Assembly: GCA_018417955.1 (NCBI GenBank)
Contig: JACTVC010000032.1
Location: forward strand, 186,001-250,000
DNA: 64,000 bases
Origin: Laccaria trichodermophora
Lineage: Eukaryota; Basidiomycota; Agaricomycetes; Agaricales; Hydnangiaceae
Reading direction: 5' to 3'
The translations under genes were made by a program, and so were the position numbers. Of this stretch, positions 33,777-45,100 are shown in pieces. The notes beneath the pieces are model-generated. The model did not search any database, was not told the DNA's origin, and worked only from the letters and a program-made list of their open reading frames with translations. The number at the start of each line of letters is the position of its first letter. The stretch's first letter is position 1.

Positions 33777-35525
33777 TCAAATAAGTGCCTCCCAAACTCC
33801 CAACCCAAGAAAGAAAATCCCTAAAGAAACCATAAGACTCACATACACAAACGTATGTACCCCAATACGCGGCAAGATCCAAGTAGTGTGCAGGAACGAT
33901 AAGAAAAGACGAACGAGAATGACGCAGGTCAGGGTGATGATGATAGGTCGGTTGGTTCTGTGCAAGGTCGTTTTGAAGGGTATTGAACTTAAACTTGAAC
34001 TTGACGTGCGTGGGGGATATCTAGACTGATTGATCAAATCGGAGAAGTCACCGGAAGTTTCGCCTGATGGGAGGGGGGCGAGCGTTGAGCGGAGGTAAGC
34101 TGCTGAGAGGAGGAGGAAGACGCCGAGTGAGATGAGGATGGAGTTGATCCTGTGGAGGCAGGATAGAAACACGGGAATGCGCTGTGAGGCTGATTAGACA
34201 TTGTTCCTTAAGAAAGAAAAAAAATGGCTGCGCTTACGATCATTGGCATCCCATAAACCTCTTCCAGCTCCTCCCTGTTCCTGATAGCGATAAGCTGGTC
34301 AAGATCGCGCTCGACTTCCAAGCGGAGTTCGTCGCTGGAGGGGTACTTTCCCGTCCCGTTACGTGGAAGCAATGGCCTTCGTTCGCCTTCCTCCTCCTCC
34401 AATGCGAGGGTGTCCAGGCCAATTCTATACTGCTGCTCGGACGAAGAAGGAAGCCCGGTAATTGTGCGAGGGGACTCTTCCGTCTCCAGGATCAGTGTAT
34501 TTTGTTGTTCGTTTGAAGAAGGTTTTCTGCTGGGTACATCCCCCGAAGAAGAGTCGGTAACTCTGCGCGCAATGACGAGGACGTCTCGATACAACGCGAT
34601 AGCTTCATAGCCTTGCTTGATACCCGCTATTCCCTCCGCAGCCGCCCACCCCAGCGCGAGCCACCACACTCGTCTGAACGCGAAATCTTCCCATGTAGGA
34701 TAGCTAAACGCCGGGCTGAGCGTGATGAGGAGGAGTGGGATTGATATTTGTTGGAGGAAGACGGAAAAGACGGTTTGGAAGATGGTTGAGAGGATGGTGG
34801 TTACTGGGGGTGTGTATGAGCCAAAAGGGACTGCGAGGAGTGCGGCGAAGAGGAAGAAGGCGTCTCGGAGGATGTGTGAGAGGGACCAGAGGGCTGTGGA
34901 GACGATTATTTCGGGGAGGGGGAAGGGGAGGTAGGGGACGTATGAGTAGCGTGGGGTTGAGGGGGTACTGGTGAAAGCAAGGGATGGAAGAAATGCGAGC
35001 AGGATGAGGGTTAGAATTGAAGTGAATGGCGTGAATGTGTACAAAGCTATTAGACGACGGTATGATCCTGTATTTCTCTACTCAGATTTCATTACTAGTT
35101 TGAAAAGAAATGAGTTTCTCACCGCGATACAAGCCACGTTCGGCCAACTCTTCTTCCAACGCCAATTCCTCCTCCTCTGCAGAGTCCTCGTTTTCCACCT
35201 GAACCACATCTGTCGGCGGCAATGATTCACGTCCATTGAAATCCATAGTTCCGTCCTCAGGTACGCAAACTAACGGCGTAGACGAATTGTTTCCCCGTAT
35301 TCTTTCTGGGCTTGAGGACAACGAGGTTGTCGAGCCGTATAGGGGCACTGCAACAGATGACGTCGTCGATTGGCCTCGCGCTTCATTGCCACTATTGACT
35401 CTCTTGAGACGCCGTGAATGCCTACCAATCCCAAGCTCGGCATCGTTTCCTTCAAGCGGCGCCATCACAGCGCTGAGCCTCCTAACCCGTCGTATGACCG
35501 CCGTGATAAGGTTGCTGTTCGTCAT
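33777..35525 (-). CDS. Multi-pass membrane protein of unknown function (intact copy)
   Basis: Exons 35123-35525, 34238-35046 and 33777-34181 give 538 residues. The first exon encodes a soluble, Ser-rich and acidic N-terminal part of about 135 residues (EEEELALEEELAERGLYR before the first membrane segment). Exon 2 holds about four hydrophobic segments, including ILTLILLAFLPSLAF, DAFFLFAALLAVPF and VFLQQISIPLLLITL, followed by an amphipathic loop (WWLALGWAAAEGIAGIKQGY) and a long hydrophilic stretch. Exon 3 adds three more segments (ISLGVFLLLSAAYL, IIITLTCVILVRLFLSFL, VSLMVSLGIFFLGLGVWEAL). No transporter or enzyme signature is recognised. Two broken copies of exon 3 sit at 22625-23020 and 27000-27345 as by-products of the Lon duplication. 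The acceptor at 34182 was chosen because it keeps the frame and skips an in-frame stop in the intron. Confidence 0.75.
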
Positions 35526-36389
35526 GTACCCAAAAACCTATTTGTAGTTCCCGTTGCTGTGTATGGAGAGAGCGCTCGTGGTGGTGGAATGAGCTGGAGC
35601 TGTCCCCGGTCCGTGGCAGGTTTACGTCCCAACTCCAGCCATTATGGCGACAGGCTACGCAATATTTGTTTACGTTCAACGTCTGAGATGGGTCAGGAGA
35701 TGCGCGTTCTTCACCCCAGTCTCACGATAAACTCTAACCTGACAACATATCAGAAGGTCAAGTGATTTCTCAATGATTCAGTTGTGATTTCTACGGAATG
35801 CTCCTTATCTCCACAAGTTGCAGGGTGCAAGAAAAATGCCTAGAACTGCTGCGTAGACCCAACGTCCATCACCTGCGCACTTTACTGCATCACACCTCGC
35901 CTTAGGATGGTCCTTCTTCGAGGAACCTTTTGTCCATTCGAGGGATAATTGTGTCGTGTTGTTGACTGTCGGTGCCAATGTCATGTGTGCAATCTCAAAA
36001 CGAAGAACGCATTCGATGGCGTAGTGGTTTTTTGTTGGTGAGGGGCGGGGCCGTTCAGTACGACCAAATGGTAGGAGAATGACTTTGTACAAAGTTACAA
36101 ATTTTGCGAGATTGAAGGCATGTTGGCGGGTAGCGCGGAAGATGACCCGCGCCCGTGCTTTCCAGCTGATTTATTGTTAGTTAGTAAACCTAGGTGGGTT
36201 AGAATGACGGTGAACTTACTCCCCACGGCGTAGTCGTTCGATTGTGCTAGATATGAACTCTGGCCTTGCACCTATCGAAAACGTTCAATCTAGTTTGGTA
36301 AACGAAAGGGAAAAAAATCATACTGACCCTATCGCCAATAACACCAGCCAGCCCACCCACCACTCAAAGCATTCAACTCATGCACAACA
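35526..36389. other. Spacer with a possible gene remnant
   Basis: Apart from the remnant at 36072-36165, no gene was found. Short minus-strand frames (for example 35805-36092) have no complete domain. Confidence 0.5.
36072..36165 (-). pseudogene. Possible PMP24 (peroxisomal membrane protein 4) exon remnant
   Basis: After a good splice acceptor the minus strand reads WKARARVIFRATRQHAFNLA, then KFVTLYKVILL. This resembles the segment of fungal PMP24/PXMP4 proteins where a conserved Lys/Arg-rich stretch leads to KATxTHxxNLAxFxxxYK. The frame stays open further but the following sequence no longer resembles the family, and no other exon was identified. It could also be a chance match or part of an unrecognised gene. 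Confidence 0.35.
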
Positions 36390-38780
36390 TCACCTCCCCT
36401 CCCCAGACGTCCTCATCTTCCTAATAATCCCACCCCACTTCGCCAAAAGCTGCGCATCCGGAACTCTATAATCCCCAACCCACCCCCTCACCCACTCTAC
36501 CAACCTTGCATACTCACCCCTCTCGGGGCCCCCACTCAACTTCTCCACCAACGGCGCCTGCACGCTGACCTCATACCACAACATCAACGCAACCGCCAAC
36601 GTCGAATTCGACGGCTGTATCGACAACGCCCGCATCCACGCCAGCACGAGTGGGATCTCACCTACGTGCGAGGAGGAAGCGTTGGAGAGCCCGAGGAGGG
36701 TGATGTAGTTGAAGCAGTTCGCGTTGGTGACTACTATTTGAGGAAAGTGCGGTTTCTTTTCTTGTGTGGTGGGGGAAAGGAGGTAGAGGTCTGGGGGAGG
36801 GACGAATTGGTATGTTCGCGTTCGGAGGGAGGGGAACCCGATGCCGGGTGAGGCGTCTGCGTCGAACGAGTCTCGGACGGCGTTGGCGGGTGGTTGGATC
36901 TCCAAGAGGCGTCCGGAGGTGTCCATTCCAAAGAGGGCTTGTATGAACACTTTGCGTGCAGCGTCGAATGGCGTTTGGTCGTTCCATATACTCGACTGGT
37001 ATTTTTTGAGGTTCTTTTGTCCCAGTACGGATTCTACAGAGCGTACCGCATCTTCTCTGCTTGACACGCTCTGGGGCTTACGTTTCCTGAATGGGTTACG
37101 TAGTGCGAGCTCTGCAACGGTGCCAGAGAAGGAGTCGTCCAACTTGCATGCGAGCCGTGCGGATTGTAAGACGATGGAGAGTGTTTCGGAATTTGGGTAT
37201 ATTCCATACAGATCCCCCATGTGGTCCCACATTTTGAACACCACATCGGGTCGAGCGATCCTATTGAGAGCAACCAAAAAATCATTCATCGATACTGGGG
37301 TGAGCTGAACAGGATGCGGTGACCGGAACTCGTCCATCACTTCATCGCCATCCCTTGGACGCTTAGCATATTTCTCCAAAAGCGCAAACGCTGCATGAGG
37401 ATGCCCGATCCTCGTTACGGCTTGCAAGCCAGCGGTCAACGCCATTTTATCAATCGTCAAGCCTGTTTTAAGGAGGAGGTTCCAGTGACGCACAGCATTA
37501 TGGGGGTCTTTGCGAAGCAGAAGACCACGAATCATGATGGTGTATGTAGCGACTGTAGGTCGGACTGCCAACATCATGCGCTGAAAGATTTTGACCAACT
37601 GTTTAGAGTTGGTCGTTAGGTCCTTTGCTGCAACAGATAGTGCTGCGGTGAAGTCGTAGATGTCTGCGTTTCGTTTGTGGACCAAATGCGAGACTCGTCT
37701 CTCTGTTGCTGGTCTAGAAGACGGTTTTGCCTCGGACGGTCCTTCAACCCTGAGGTCGCGCAGGAACTTGAAAGCAGAAGCACGATCTTCATGGGCACCG
37801 AGAAATAAGGTGTTGGCGCGATATTGGGGATTCTGTGAAGGGTGGACTGGCTCAGATGGTGGGCCCTGCTCAGTGGTATGGTAATGAATGGCATCAAAAT
37901 AATCTTTGGCGTTGTGAATCGCTCCATCCTTTGCAAAGAACCGAAGATATGCTTCCAGCTGTGCAGCTTTGGGTGTGTACCCCTCCCGCACCATACGTTC
38001 GCGTAGAAATTTCGTAAGTTGGAGGGTGAGGAAACGGTCGTTGAGGAGGGCGTCGTACGTTTCTGGCTGGAGCTTTAGCTGACGTGCATCCATTGCGCGT
38101 ACAATGGATACTATGTTGTTTGCGTTCTCTACTGAACGGTAAGGGATGCACGACATAGCACGGAGGAAGAGGTTGAATTCGACGGAGGGTTGGAGGAGAG
38201 GTATGGAGAGAAAGGATTCAACAATGCGGCGGAGGGGTAGTAAGAGGTTGAATCTTGCAAGATGAACGGTTGTTAAGATGAGGAGGGGCCCTTGAACCTG
38301 CACTGGTGCGCCGTCGAGATGGGAGTAAACCAAATCCATCAGAGGCCCACTTGCGTGTGCAGGGGTGCGCACTTTGTAGCCAACAAGATAGAGTACAACC
38401 CATGAAGGTAAGTCTGGCAACCTGGAAATGCTCTGGTTGGGATCCTCAAAGTTAACGTCGGCGGGTCTAACTTTGTAACCTCGCTGCTCGATGAGAGAAA
38501 CAGCTTTGGTTATGTCATTTTCCGCCAAGATGTCTCGCCATTCGTTATAATTATTCATGGACAAGCCATTATCATGGAGAGCCCTCGAAAGCTCTGGCGT
38601 CTTGTTGGCGGACCACAATGTCACTATGAGTGTCCAGAGTTTGTCATGTGTGCATTTTTGAAGTGCTTCGATGCATTTTTTAGCCTGGATGGTGCGAGAT
38701 GCGACTCTGAGAGGATGAAACGTGGAGAATACGCGTAAAGCAGCCGTCCGAGTTGTTGGGGAACGAAGGACGGCCCACAT
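36390..38780 (-). CDS. Pentatricopeptide repeat protein, probably mitochondrial
   Basis: A single intronless frame of 796 residues. The frame is open further upstream but without an ATG, so MWAVLRSPTTRTAALRVFST is taken as the start. It is rich in Arg, Ser and Thr without acids, a good mitochondrial presequence. The body is alpha-helical with loose PPR-like units, such as ATYTIMIRGLLLRKDPHNAV, MNDFLVALNRIARPDVVFKM and SVEFNLFLRAMSCIPYR. Fungal proteins of this kind bind mitochondrial RNAs and support processing, stability or translation; the target is unknown. The lack of introns is unusual in this window. It is divergent from the SR protein gene, with 116 bases between the start codons. Confidence 0.85.
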   Translation of the reverse strand: MWAVLRSPTTRTAALRVFSTFHPLRVASRTIQAKKCIEALQKCTHDKLWTLIVTLWSANKTPELSRALHDNGLSMNNYNEWRDILAENDITKAVSLIEQRGYKVRPADVNFEDPNQSISRLPDLPSWVVLYLVGYKVRTPAHASGPLMDLVYSHLDGAPVQVQGPLLILTTVHLARFNLLLPLRRIVESFLSIPLLQPSVEFNLFLRAMSCIPYRSVENANNIVSIVRAMDARQLKLQPETYDALLNDRFLTLQLTKFLRERMVREGYTPKAAQLEAYLRFFAKDGAIHNAKDYFDAIHYHTTEQGPPSEPVHPSQNPQYRANTLFLGAHEDRASAFKFLRDLRVEGPSEAKPSSRPATERRVSHLVHKRNADIYDFTAALSVAAKDLTTNSKQLVKIFQRMMLAVRPTVATYTIMIRGLLLRKDPHNAVRHWNLLLKTGLTIDKMALTAGLQAVTRIGHPHAAFALLEKYAKRPRDGDEVMDEFRSPHPVQLTPVSMNDFLVALNRIARPDVVFKMWDHMGDLYGIYPNSETLSIVLQSARLACKLDDSFSGTVAELALRNPFRKRKPQSVSSREDAVRSVESVLGQKNLKKYQSSIWNDQTPFDAARKVFIQALFGMDTSGRLLEIQPPANAVRDSFDADASPGIGFPSLRTRTYQFVPPPDLYLLSPTTQEKKPHFPQIVVTNANCFNYITLLGLSNASSSHVGEIPLVLAWMRALSIQPSNSTLAVALMLWYEVSVQAPLVEKLSGGPERGEYARLVEWVRGWVGDYRVPDAQLLAKWGGIIRKMRTSGEGR

Positions 38781-38896
38781 GCAACGTTCATCTATCGCGG
38801 AGGTCAAGTATGAATTCGCGCCACAACGTCAACAAAGCCAAATCTTGGATATTTTATTTTTTGACGTGGTTGAATTTGGGCTGCTTCCCACCCACC
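38781..38896. promoter_or_regulatory. Short bidirectional promoter (PPR / SR protein)
   Basis: Only 116 bases separate the start codons of two divergent genes, so their promoters must overlap. No TATA box or known factor site is evident. Confidence 0.7.
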
Positions 38897-39888
38897 ATGC
38901 CTCGAATTCTCTTCGTGAGCGGCTTCCATCCTTCAACTCGCGCCCGCGACCTGGCCTACGAATTCGAACGGTAAGCAACTACCTTTCATCACCGCCAACC
39001 TCTTAGACGCTCACCTCTACTACAGCTATGGCCCACTGGTCCGTTGTGATGTCCCTGCCCCACGCAACCCGCACGCCAACTCCAACCCGTAAGTATCTTT
39101 TCTCGAGTTGATCTTTTCTTTTTCCCCTCCCCAGTCGAGGTCGAGCTCGAAGTCGAATCCGTCCGCATCCCCCCCTGCCCCGTCCGCGCGGTCCGAGTTT
39201 TTTTCTTTCCCGATTCGACTTGAAAACTCTCTCAATTCGTCTTCGTCGCTGCACGTCGAGAACATAAAAAAAAATCCCGTATAAACACACGATCGCTCAA
39301 CGAATCCCCTCGAACCCTACCTATCTCGCAGCTATGCCTTTGTGGAATTCCGAAGCCAACGTGATGCGGAGGATGCCTATTACGAAATGTATGTTTTCAC
39401 ACTTCATTCTCACACATGGACTACGCCTGACATCGATTATCACAGGCATGGAAGACACTTTGAAGGATCCCGTTTGAGTATTCAGGTATGCATGCCCTAC
39501 GCTCTCACACGACAGCTGCTGACGTCATGATCTTACCAAGTGGGCCAAGAATCCTCCCTCGTCAGTCTGGCGTTACGACAGGCGTGCCTCCCCTCCACAT
39601 CGTTCCGGACGTGACCGTGAACGCTCTCGCAGCCCTCGCCGCCGTGACGACCGCAACAGAGACCGTGGAGACGACCGTGATCGCGAAAGGCGAAGGAGGA
39701 GTCGGACTCCAGAACGTCGACGGAGCCCATCCCCAGATCGCAGGAGGGAAGTACGTGATGATAGGGGAGGTGATAGAGACCGGGAGAGGGACAGGGATAG
39801 GGCGAGGACCCCTCCTCCTGCAGATGATATCAAAAAAGAGGCTGAGGTTGCAAGGGATAGGGCACAGACGCCGCCTTATGAGCACTGA
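38897..39888 (+). CDS. SR-type RNA-binding protein with one RRM
   Basis: Exons 38897-38970, 39026-39088, 39332-39388, 39446-39485 and 39541-39888 give 193 residues. An N-terminal RRM (about 1-80) shows RNP2 ILFVSGF and RNP1 YAFVEF. The last exon encodes an Arg/Ser-, Arg/Asp- and Arg/Glu-rich tail (RERSRSPRRRDDRNRDRGDD, RRRSRTPERRRSPSP). SR proteins bind exonic RNA and recruit the spliceosome; the tail is phosphorylated by SR kinases. The RRM is split over four exons, and intron 2 (243 bases) is much longer than the usual 50-60, a possible site of regulated splicing. The last codons YEH precede TGA. Antisense frames over the tail are compositional shadows. Confidence 0.9.
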
Positions 39889-40332
39889 TTGCTGATTTTC
39901 TTTCTTCTCTCCGATTTGACCCTTTGAAAAAGAATGTTTTTATATGTTTGCCGGGCCTGATGTCTTGCAGCACGTCGTTTAGTTGTAATGTTGAATGAGA
40001 AATATATGCTTTTGTGATGCTGGTCCTTTATTATAGCATGCAGGCTCGTAAATATGGTGCATAAAGCTCATACATATAGATCATGGCTGAGGAAATCCCG
40101 GAATGAGATCAAGCTCCCTAATGTCGACGCCCTGGAAATCCCTGTTTTTCACCTTTCTCGATTCTAGCTCTCGTTTCGCAAGCCAAAGGTGGGCCAAGTG
40201 AATACAGTCCTTTGCCTACAGAACTGAATTAACATCCTTGAAATTGTGAGATGGAAAATCAAGTACCGCGATGAACAACCCAAGGCCAACCGTATTCCGC
40301 CACCTATGTGGAGTAGATAAATCAATTAGAGA
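39889..40332. other. Convergent 3' flanks
   Basis: About 440 bases between the SR protein stop and the RING-CH gene stop. AT-rich; nothing else recognised. Confidence 0.6.
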
Positions 40333-41917
40333 TCAAAGGAAAAAAACCAGAAAACCCCACCAAATAGGATCACTGTCCGCCCAAGTCCTCGTCCCACCCC
40401 ACAGCGCCGCCATCCCCAATCTACATCCCATCACAAATTGCTTAACCAGCCCCGCTCCCTCCCACTCACCCTCAGGCCCAAAAAGCTCCATCACAACAGG
40501 CGGAGGCAGAGGAAACTTCTTCGATCCCATTCCCAGTCGAACACCCAAAAACTGACGCAGCAAGGACGAGTGTTTTGATAGCCTAAATAAGAGTGAACCC
40601 ATCGCGCTCGAGATGGCAGGAATCATGAGTGCCCCGCCGACGCGGCGACCAAGGGAGGAGGCGTTGATTTCGATGAGCTGTTCCGCTGCAGCTACGGCTG
40701 CTGCGTCTTGGTCTTGATTGGCTGCTGCTATTTCCTCAGCTGCTTGGTCGACCATCTGCGGTTGTTGTTGTTGAGGATCTACCTGGGCTTGTTGAGGCTG
40801 CTGCTGCTGTTGTTGATCTTGTTGCTGACCCTCTTCTTGGACATTAGCCCTGATCCGAATGACGAACGGGCCTTCTTCAAACCTCAACCCTCTACGATTC
40901 CGGTCTCTTGTCGCGACAGCCAGCCGGGTGCCCATAAGTTTGTAGTATAGGTGGGCATAACAGCTCCTATAGATCATTCGTATAATGGGGAGCCCAAACA
41001 AGCTAAAGAGCACTGGGGAAGGAGGCCAGCTCCTTGTTGGGGAAGGTGTGTTGGAGAAGAGCGATCCTAGGCGTGTGGAGTTCTCGGGCTTTTTCCAATA
41101 GTCTTGTAGACGGCGGCTGCGTTCACCTACTGGGTACGTGGGTGGCCATACGAGGAGGATGGGGATGATGGGAGACAGTTCATTCGTTGATTGAAAGCGG
41201 GAGAGGATGAGGCTTATTGGGAGGAGGGGAAGGTTAATAAATGCTGTCCAAGGCCAGTTCGATGGGTCGTCAGTAAGTAACGTGTCGAACATCCTGAGTA
41301 AAAACTAGTCATTAGCCAGTACAAGGAGAAGCGAACGGGTAGATTGACTCTTTGCCAATAAACTTTTGCACGGCCCAAGCTCCATATGTCGTGCATATGA
41401 TATAAAGGCCTGCACAATGAGAAAAATCGACGAGTCAAAGGATGATGAGGAACTTACTAGTTCCCACTGCACACACAACCGTCGCTGCCCCAAACACAGT
41501 GAACAAGCTCCCCAGCTTCTGCAATACCCTATTCCCCCCCGCGATAAACTTCAGTATCCAAGGGTCTTTGCTCTCCAACTCGTACGCCGCCCCACACTGC
41601 GGACACTTGAGCGCATTGGGTGCACGCGATGAACTACCTTGTGCAGTTTGAATCCACTTCAAAAGGCATTGTTCGTGCGCTATGAGGGTGCATTTACATG
41701 GATGTGTCCATGCTCTTGGGGGGTTCTCTCCGTCGACTGGATTGGTGTTAGTTTATTGGCGTACCCGATCTTGAGTACGGACCTGAGTCATAGAGTTCTT
41801 CTTCCCTGCAGATATAGCAGAGCTTGACCTGTATTTCTCAATCAGTCCGAGCTGATACATACTTTGTGCACATGAACCTACACGCAAATCATTTACTGTT
41901 GGGACGTGGACATTCAT
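40333..41917 (-). CDS. RING-CH (MARCH-type) membrane E3 ubiquitin ligase
   Basis: Exons 41882-41917, 41783-41828, 41458-41736, 41349-41409 and 40333-41293 give 460 residues. A C4HC3 RING-CH domain lies near the N-terminus: CYIC, then HPCKC, HEQC and CPQC, in the order and spacing of MARCH proteins, which recruit E2 enzymes at membranes. It is followed by a hydrophobic pair (LGSLFTVFGAATVVCAVGT and the next exon), two or more further hydrophobic stretches, and a Gln-rich loop (a run of QQQ..PQQ over about 40 residues). The first exon (12 codons, ending TVNDLR) was chosen because it splices in frame to VKLCYICREEE. Substrates are unknown; multi-pass relatives act in ER or Golgi quality control. 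Confidence 0.85.
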
Positions 41918-42144
41918 TATAGGAGAGTTTACCGTTTACGGTAAAGCTCTGAGATGTGAGTGTCAAAGCAAACACGTGCCGTAAAATTAACACCATGCCG
42001 CATGGTGCTACTCATTCACCAGCAGCCGCTTACTGAAAGAAATTTAAAGTCTTTTATTTTGCAAACAAGTTCATGCTCCCAAAAGAGAAATCTATATACA
42101 ACAGCAATAAGACAGAAAACATACACAATAAATGCAATGACCAT

Positions 42145-45100
42145 TCATTGATCAGAATATGAATCAAACACGAGTTGTAGAGTGTCAGAGTCCAGACCCC
42201 GCAATCGAAGGCATCTTGGGAAAAGTTTCTTGTCAACTTCGTAGTGAATTCGGCTTGCGAGGTGCTGGCCAGCAACTAACGACTTGATGACGGCTGCGAT
42301 TCGCCTTTGCTTGTGTACGTTGATGAGAGGTTCGAGGTTCATCGTCGCAGGAAGAGGAGCAAGAGCAGAGAAGACCTCTGGGTGTGCTGGGGGGTCGAGA
42401 GTAGCAGAGATGGGGTCAAAACCAACGCCTTTGTTCGGGGCAGTAGGATCGATCAATGCGGGGAGCTTGTTGATCTTGTATAATTGAGCTAGATAGATGC
42501 CTGCAAACGAGTCAATTCTTCACTTCTACAACAATGCGTGGAAACGAAAACTCACCAAAGAAGGGTACGCAGGCCGTAGGAATGTGTGCTTTGTCTGTTG
42601 CAGCCTTGCCTTTACTTGATTGATCTGTGTTTCCTCCGCTAACAACCGAGGCAGCACGGGAGCCGTTTTCGAAGGGTTTGGACTCCACAATGGATTCTAC
42701 CAGTTTTCGGATAAACTTGAACTCGTCTGCATTCGTCGTAAAGTCCTTGAGAATCTTGAATACCCGGGTCTCAAACGTGGGCACTTTGTTCCAACCCGCG
42801 CGTCGCATAGCCCTATTCACCCATTCGTTTTGGAGTGCAGTGATGATTGCTGTCAAGGTATTGAAACTACTCATCTCGTAACATTTCTGCACGAATTGAC
42901 TTGTAATCCCAACTTCTAGAAGTGTTGAAAAGATAAACTCACCCAAGCAACTCTCAAGAACTTTGCAACCACATAATGTCGCTCAGCCGGCTGGGTGAGA
43001 ACAATCTCCGAAATTACGAAATGTGCCATCAAGTTGAACCGCGCACGAACAGCGGCAAGCGCGCTGGTTTTTTCAGGAAAAAGTGATTCGGCCTTCCACT
43101 TGGCCCTGTCTTTTTGATACTGGGCCCAGTCAAGCACACTGACCTCCTCACACGCCATCCAGTCATCTGCAACAAGCTCTTCAAACTTGATCCCCATAAA
43201 TAATTCCCGATCAATCATAGTGAAATGTTCTGCGAGAGTTGTGGTACGGCAGCTGAGAACAAAGGATTTATGGATTCGTGGTGCATCTGGGTTTGCGAAC
43301 TTGGAAGAAAGTGTCTCCGGACGGGAAGAGACGAGAGTAGTAGTCCCGGTCGCTGGAGAAGCGACTTGATCTGGGATAACCTCCGTGGGGACTGCAACCT
43401 CAAGGTCACGTTTACTGACGTCAGTAGGTTGTGGAGGAGATCCTAATCCAGGAGGATGAGGAATCATGTGTGCAGATTGCGTGGGTATTGGGGTTCGAGC
43501 AGAGTCAAATGCACCTTCTTGATCTTCTTCGTTTAGATCATCGGGCACGATGATGGATGGTGTTGAATTTGAGAGATTGTGGACGCTCACGGATTCATGG
43601 CGGTCTTCCTCATCATCCTCATTGGTATCATCCTCCACCTCCTCATCGGAGTCAGAGTCGGTGGGGAACCTCGGTTCTTCATTTGTGTAGTCTCCTGCAG
43701 CCATTCTCTCCCTGATTGTCCGTACCCACCCATCCACCTTTGATGCTTTCTCCTGCAGCTTCTGGGGATTAATCTGCCCCTCTAACCTTCTAAGGGCCTC
43801 ATCAACGTCCCCCTGCCCATCATCGGTCAGCGAGTCAACTATAGCGTTGATCTGCCACTGTGCTAGGTTACCAAGACCTGCTGATGAAGGGTTTGAGCTC
43901 GAAGGCCCAGAAGCCATGGAGTTGTGAGAAACAATTCCCATTGAGGAAACCTCAGATCGTCTAACAAACTCGAAATCCCGGCGCATAGGAAGTTTTCGGG
44001 GAGTTCTTCGAAGACCAGGAGGTGCAGCAGGACCTGGTCCTGCTTCATGCACTTCTGAAGAGGAGTCTGATAGATCAAGATCGTCAATTGAGACGACGTC
44101 AAACTGCCACTGTGATTGCGAAGGGGGAGAAAAGGTTGAAGGGATTCCTGGTTGGAGTGGTTCCCCCAAAGAATCCGTTGACGATGAGTGAAATGATTCG
44201 GCTCTCTCGGACGAACGAACAATATCGTAATCATCTTCTGGGGATTGAGCTTCTGCCTCTTCCGTGACTAGGGGCTCTTGGTCTTGTGTTGAGATCGTTG
44301 AAGGTGTAAATTCTTCGTTGGACGGAGGAGTAACTTCAGATGGGAAAGGCTGGACTGGAGTGAGTGGAGAAGCAGATACCCGCTTTTCCGCCGAAATTAC
44401 AGTAGGTACCGAAGAAGCCGCGGGGGTATACTCTTGGGACGATAAAATGGGTAGGAGGACTGGAGTTGCTGATGGCAAAGCTAGGGGAGTGTGTCTCGAA
44501 GAGGATTGTGGTCCGGCCGTGCCAAGATACTGCTCCACACCACCATTGACGGTAAGTAAATCACGGGAAAGACTCAACTCCAGGTCGAACGCTGATGCTC
44601 CAGCACAAGCGCTGATTGACGTACGCGCAGCGGATCGTGAGTTGAGTACACGTTTCCAGCGGCCCAATCGTCCGATGGTCTTGACAAAGGCCCGGGATAG
44701 TGCGCTATGATGACTCGGCAGTGGTACAGGGACTTGAACGACTTCGGCCTCAGGGCCTGGGCCTGGGGCATGATCTGTTCTTTGTAAGATGTTGAACGAC
44801 GATAGAGGCAGGGATGCAGGTCGTGTTGGAGACAGGGCACCGCCAGCATGATGTCCAGCGGTCAAGTGAGCGTTGGCTGGGTCTGAGGTAGCCTCTTCTA
44901 CACTGGCTTCGTCAGGTAGGAAGTCCAAGTCAAGGTCTGAATCTTCTTCCTTCCTCGATGTAGCCTCCGCGAACTGTTTGCCTAGTAGGTGGTCCTGTTT
45001 CTCAGAAGTTGTGGTAGCAGGTTTCGGTGGTGAATCTACGGCTTTGGGTTTCGTACTAGCGCGTGTGTGTGCCTGTTTACACTCCTTCGCTACTTTAACG

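Noticed and set aside
39562..39885. Minus-strand frames over the SR protein tail
   Set aside because: They are antisense shadows of an Arg/Ser-coding repeat.
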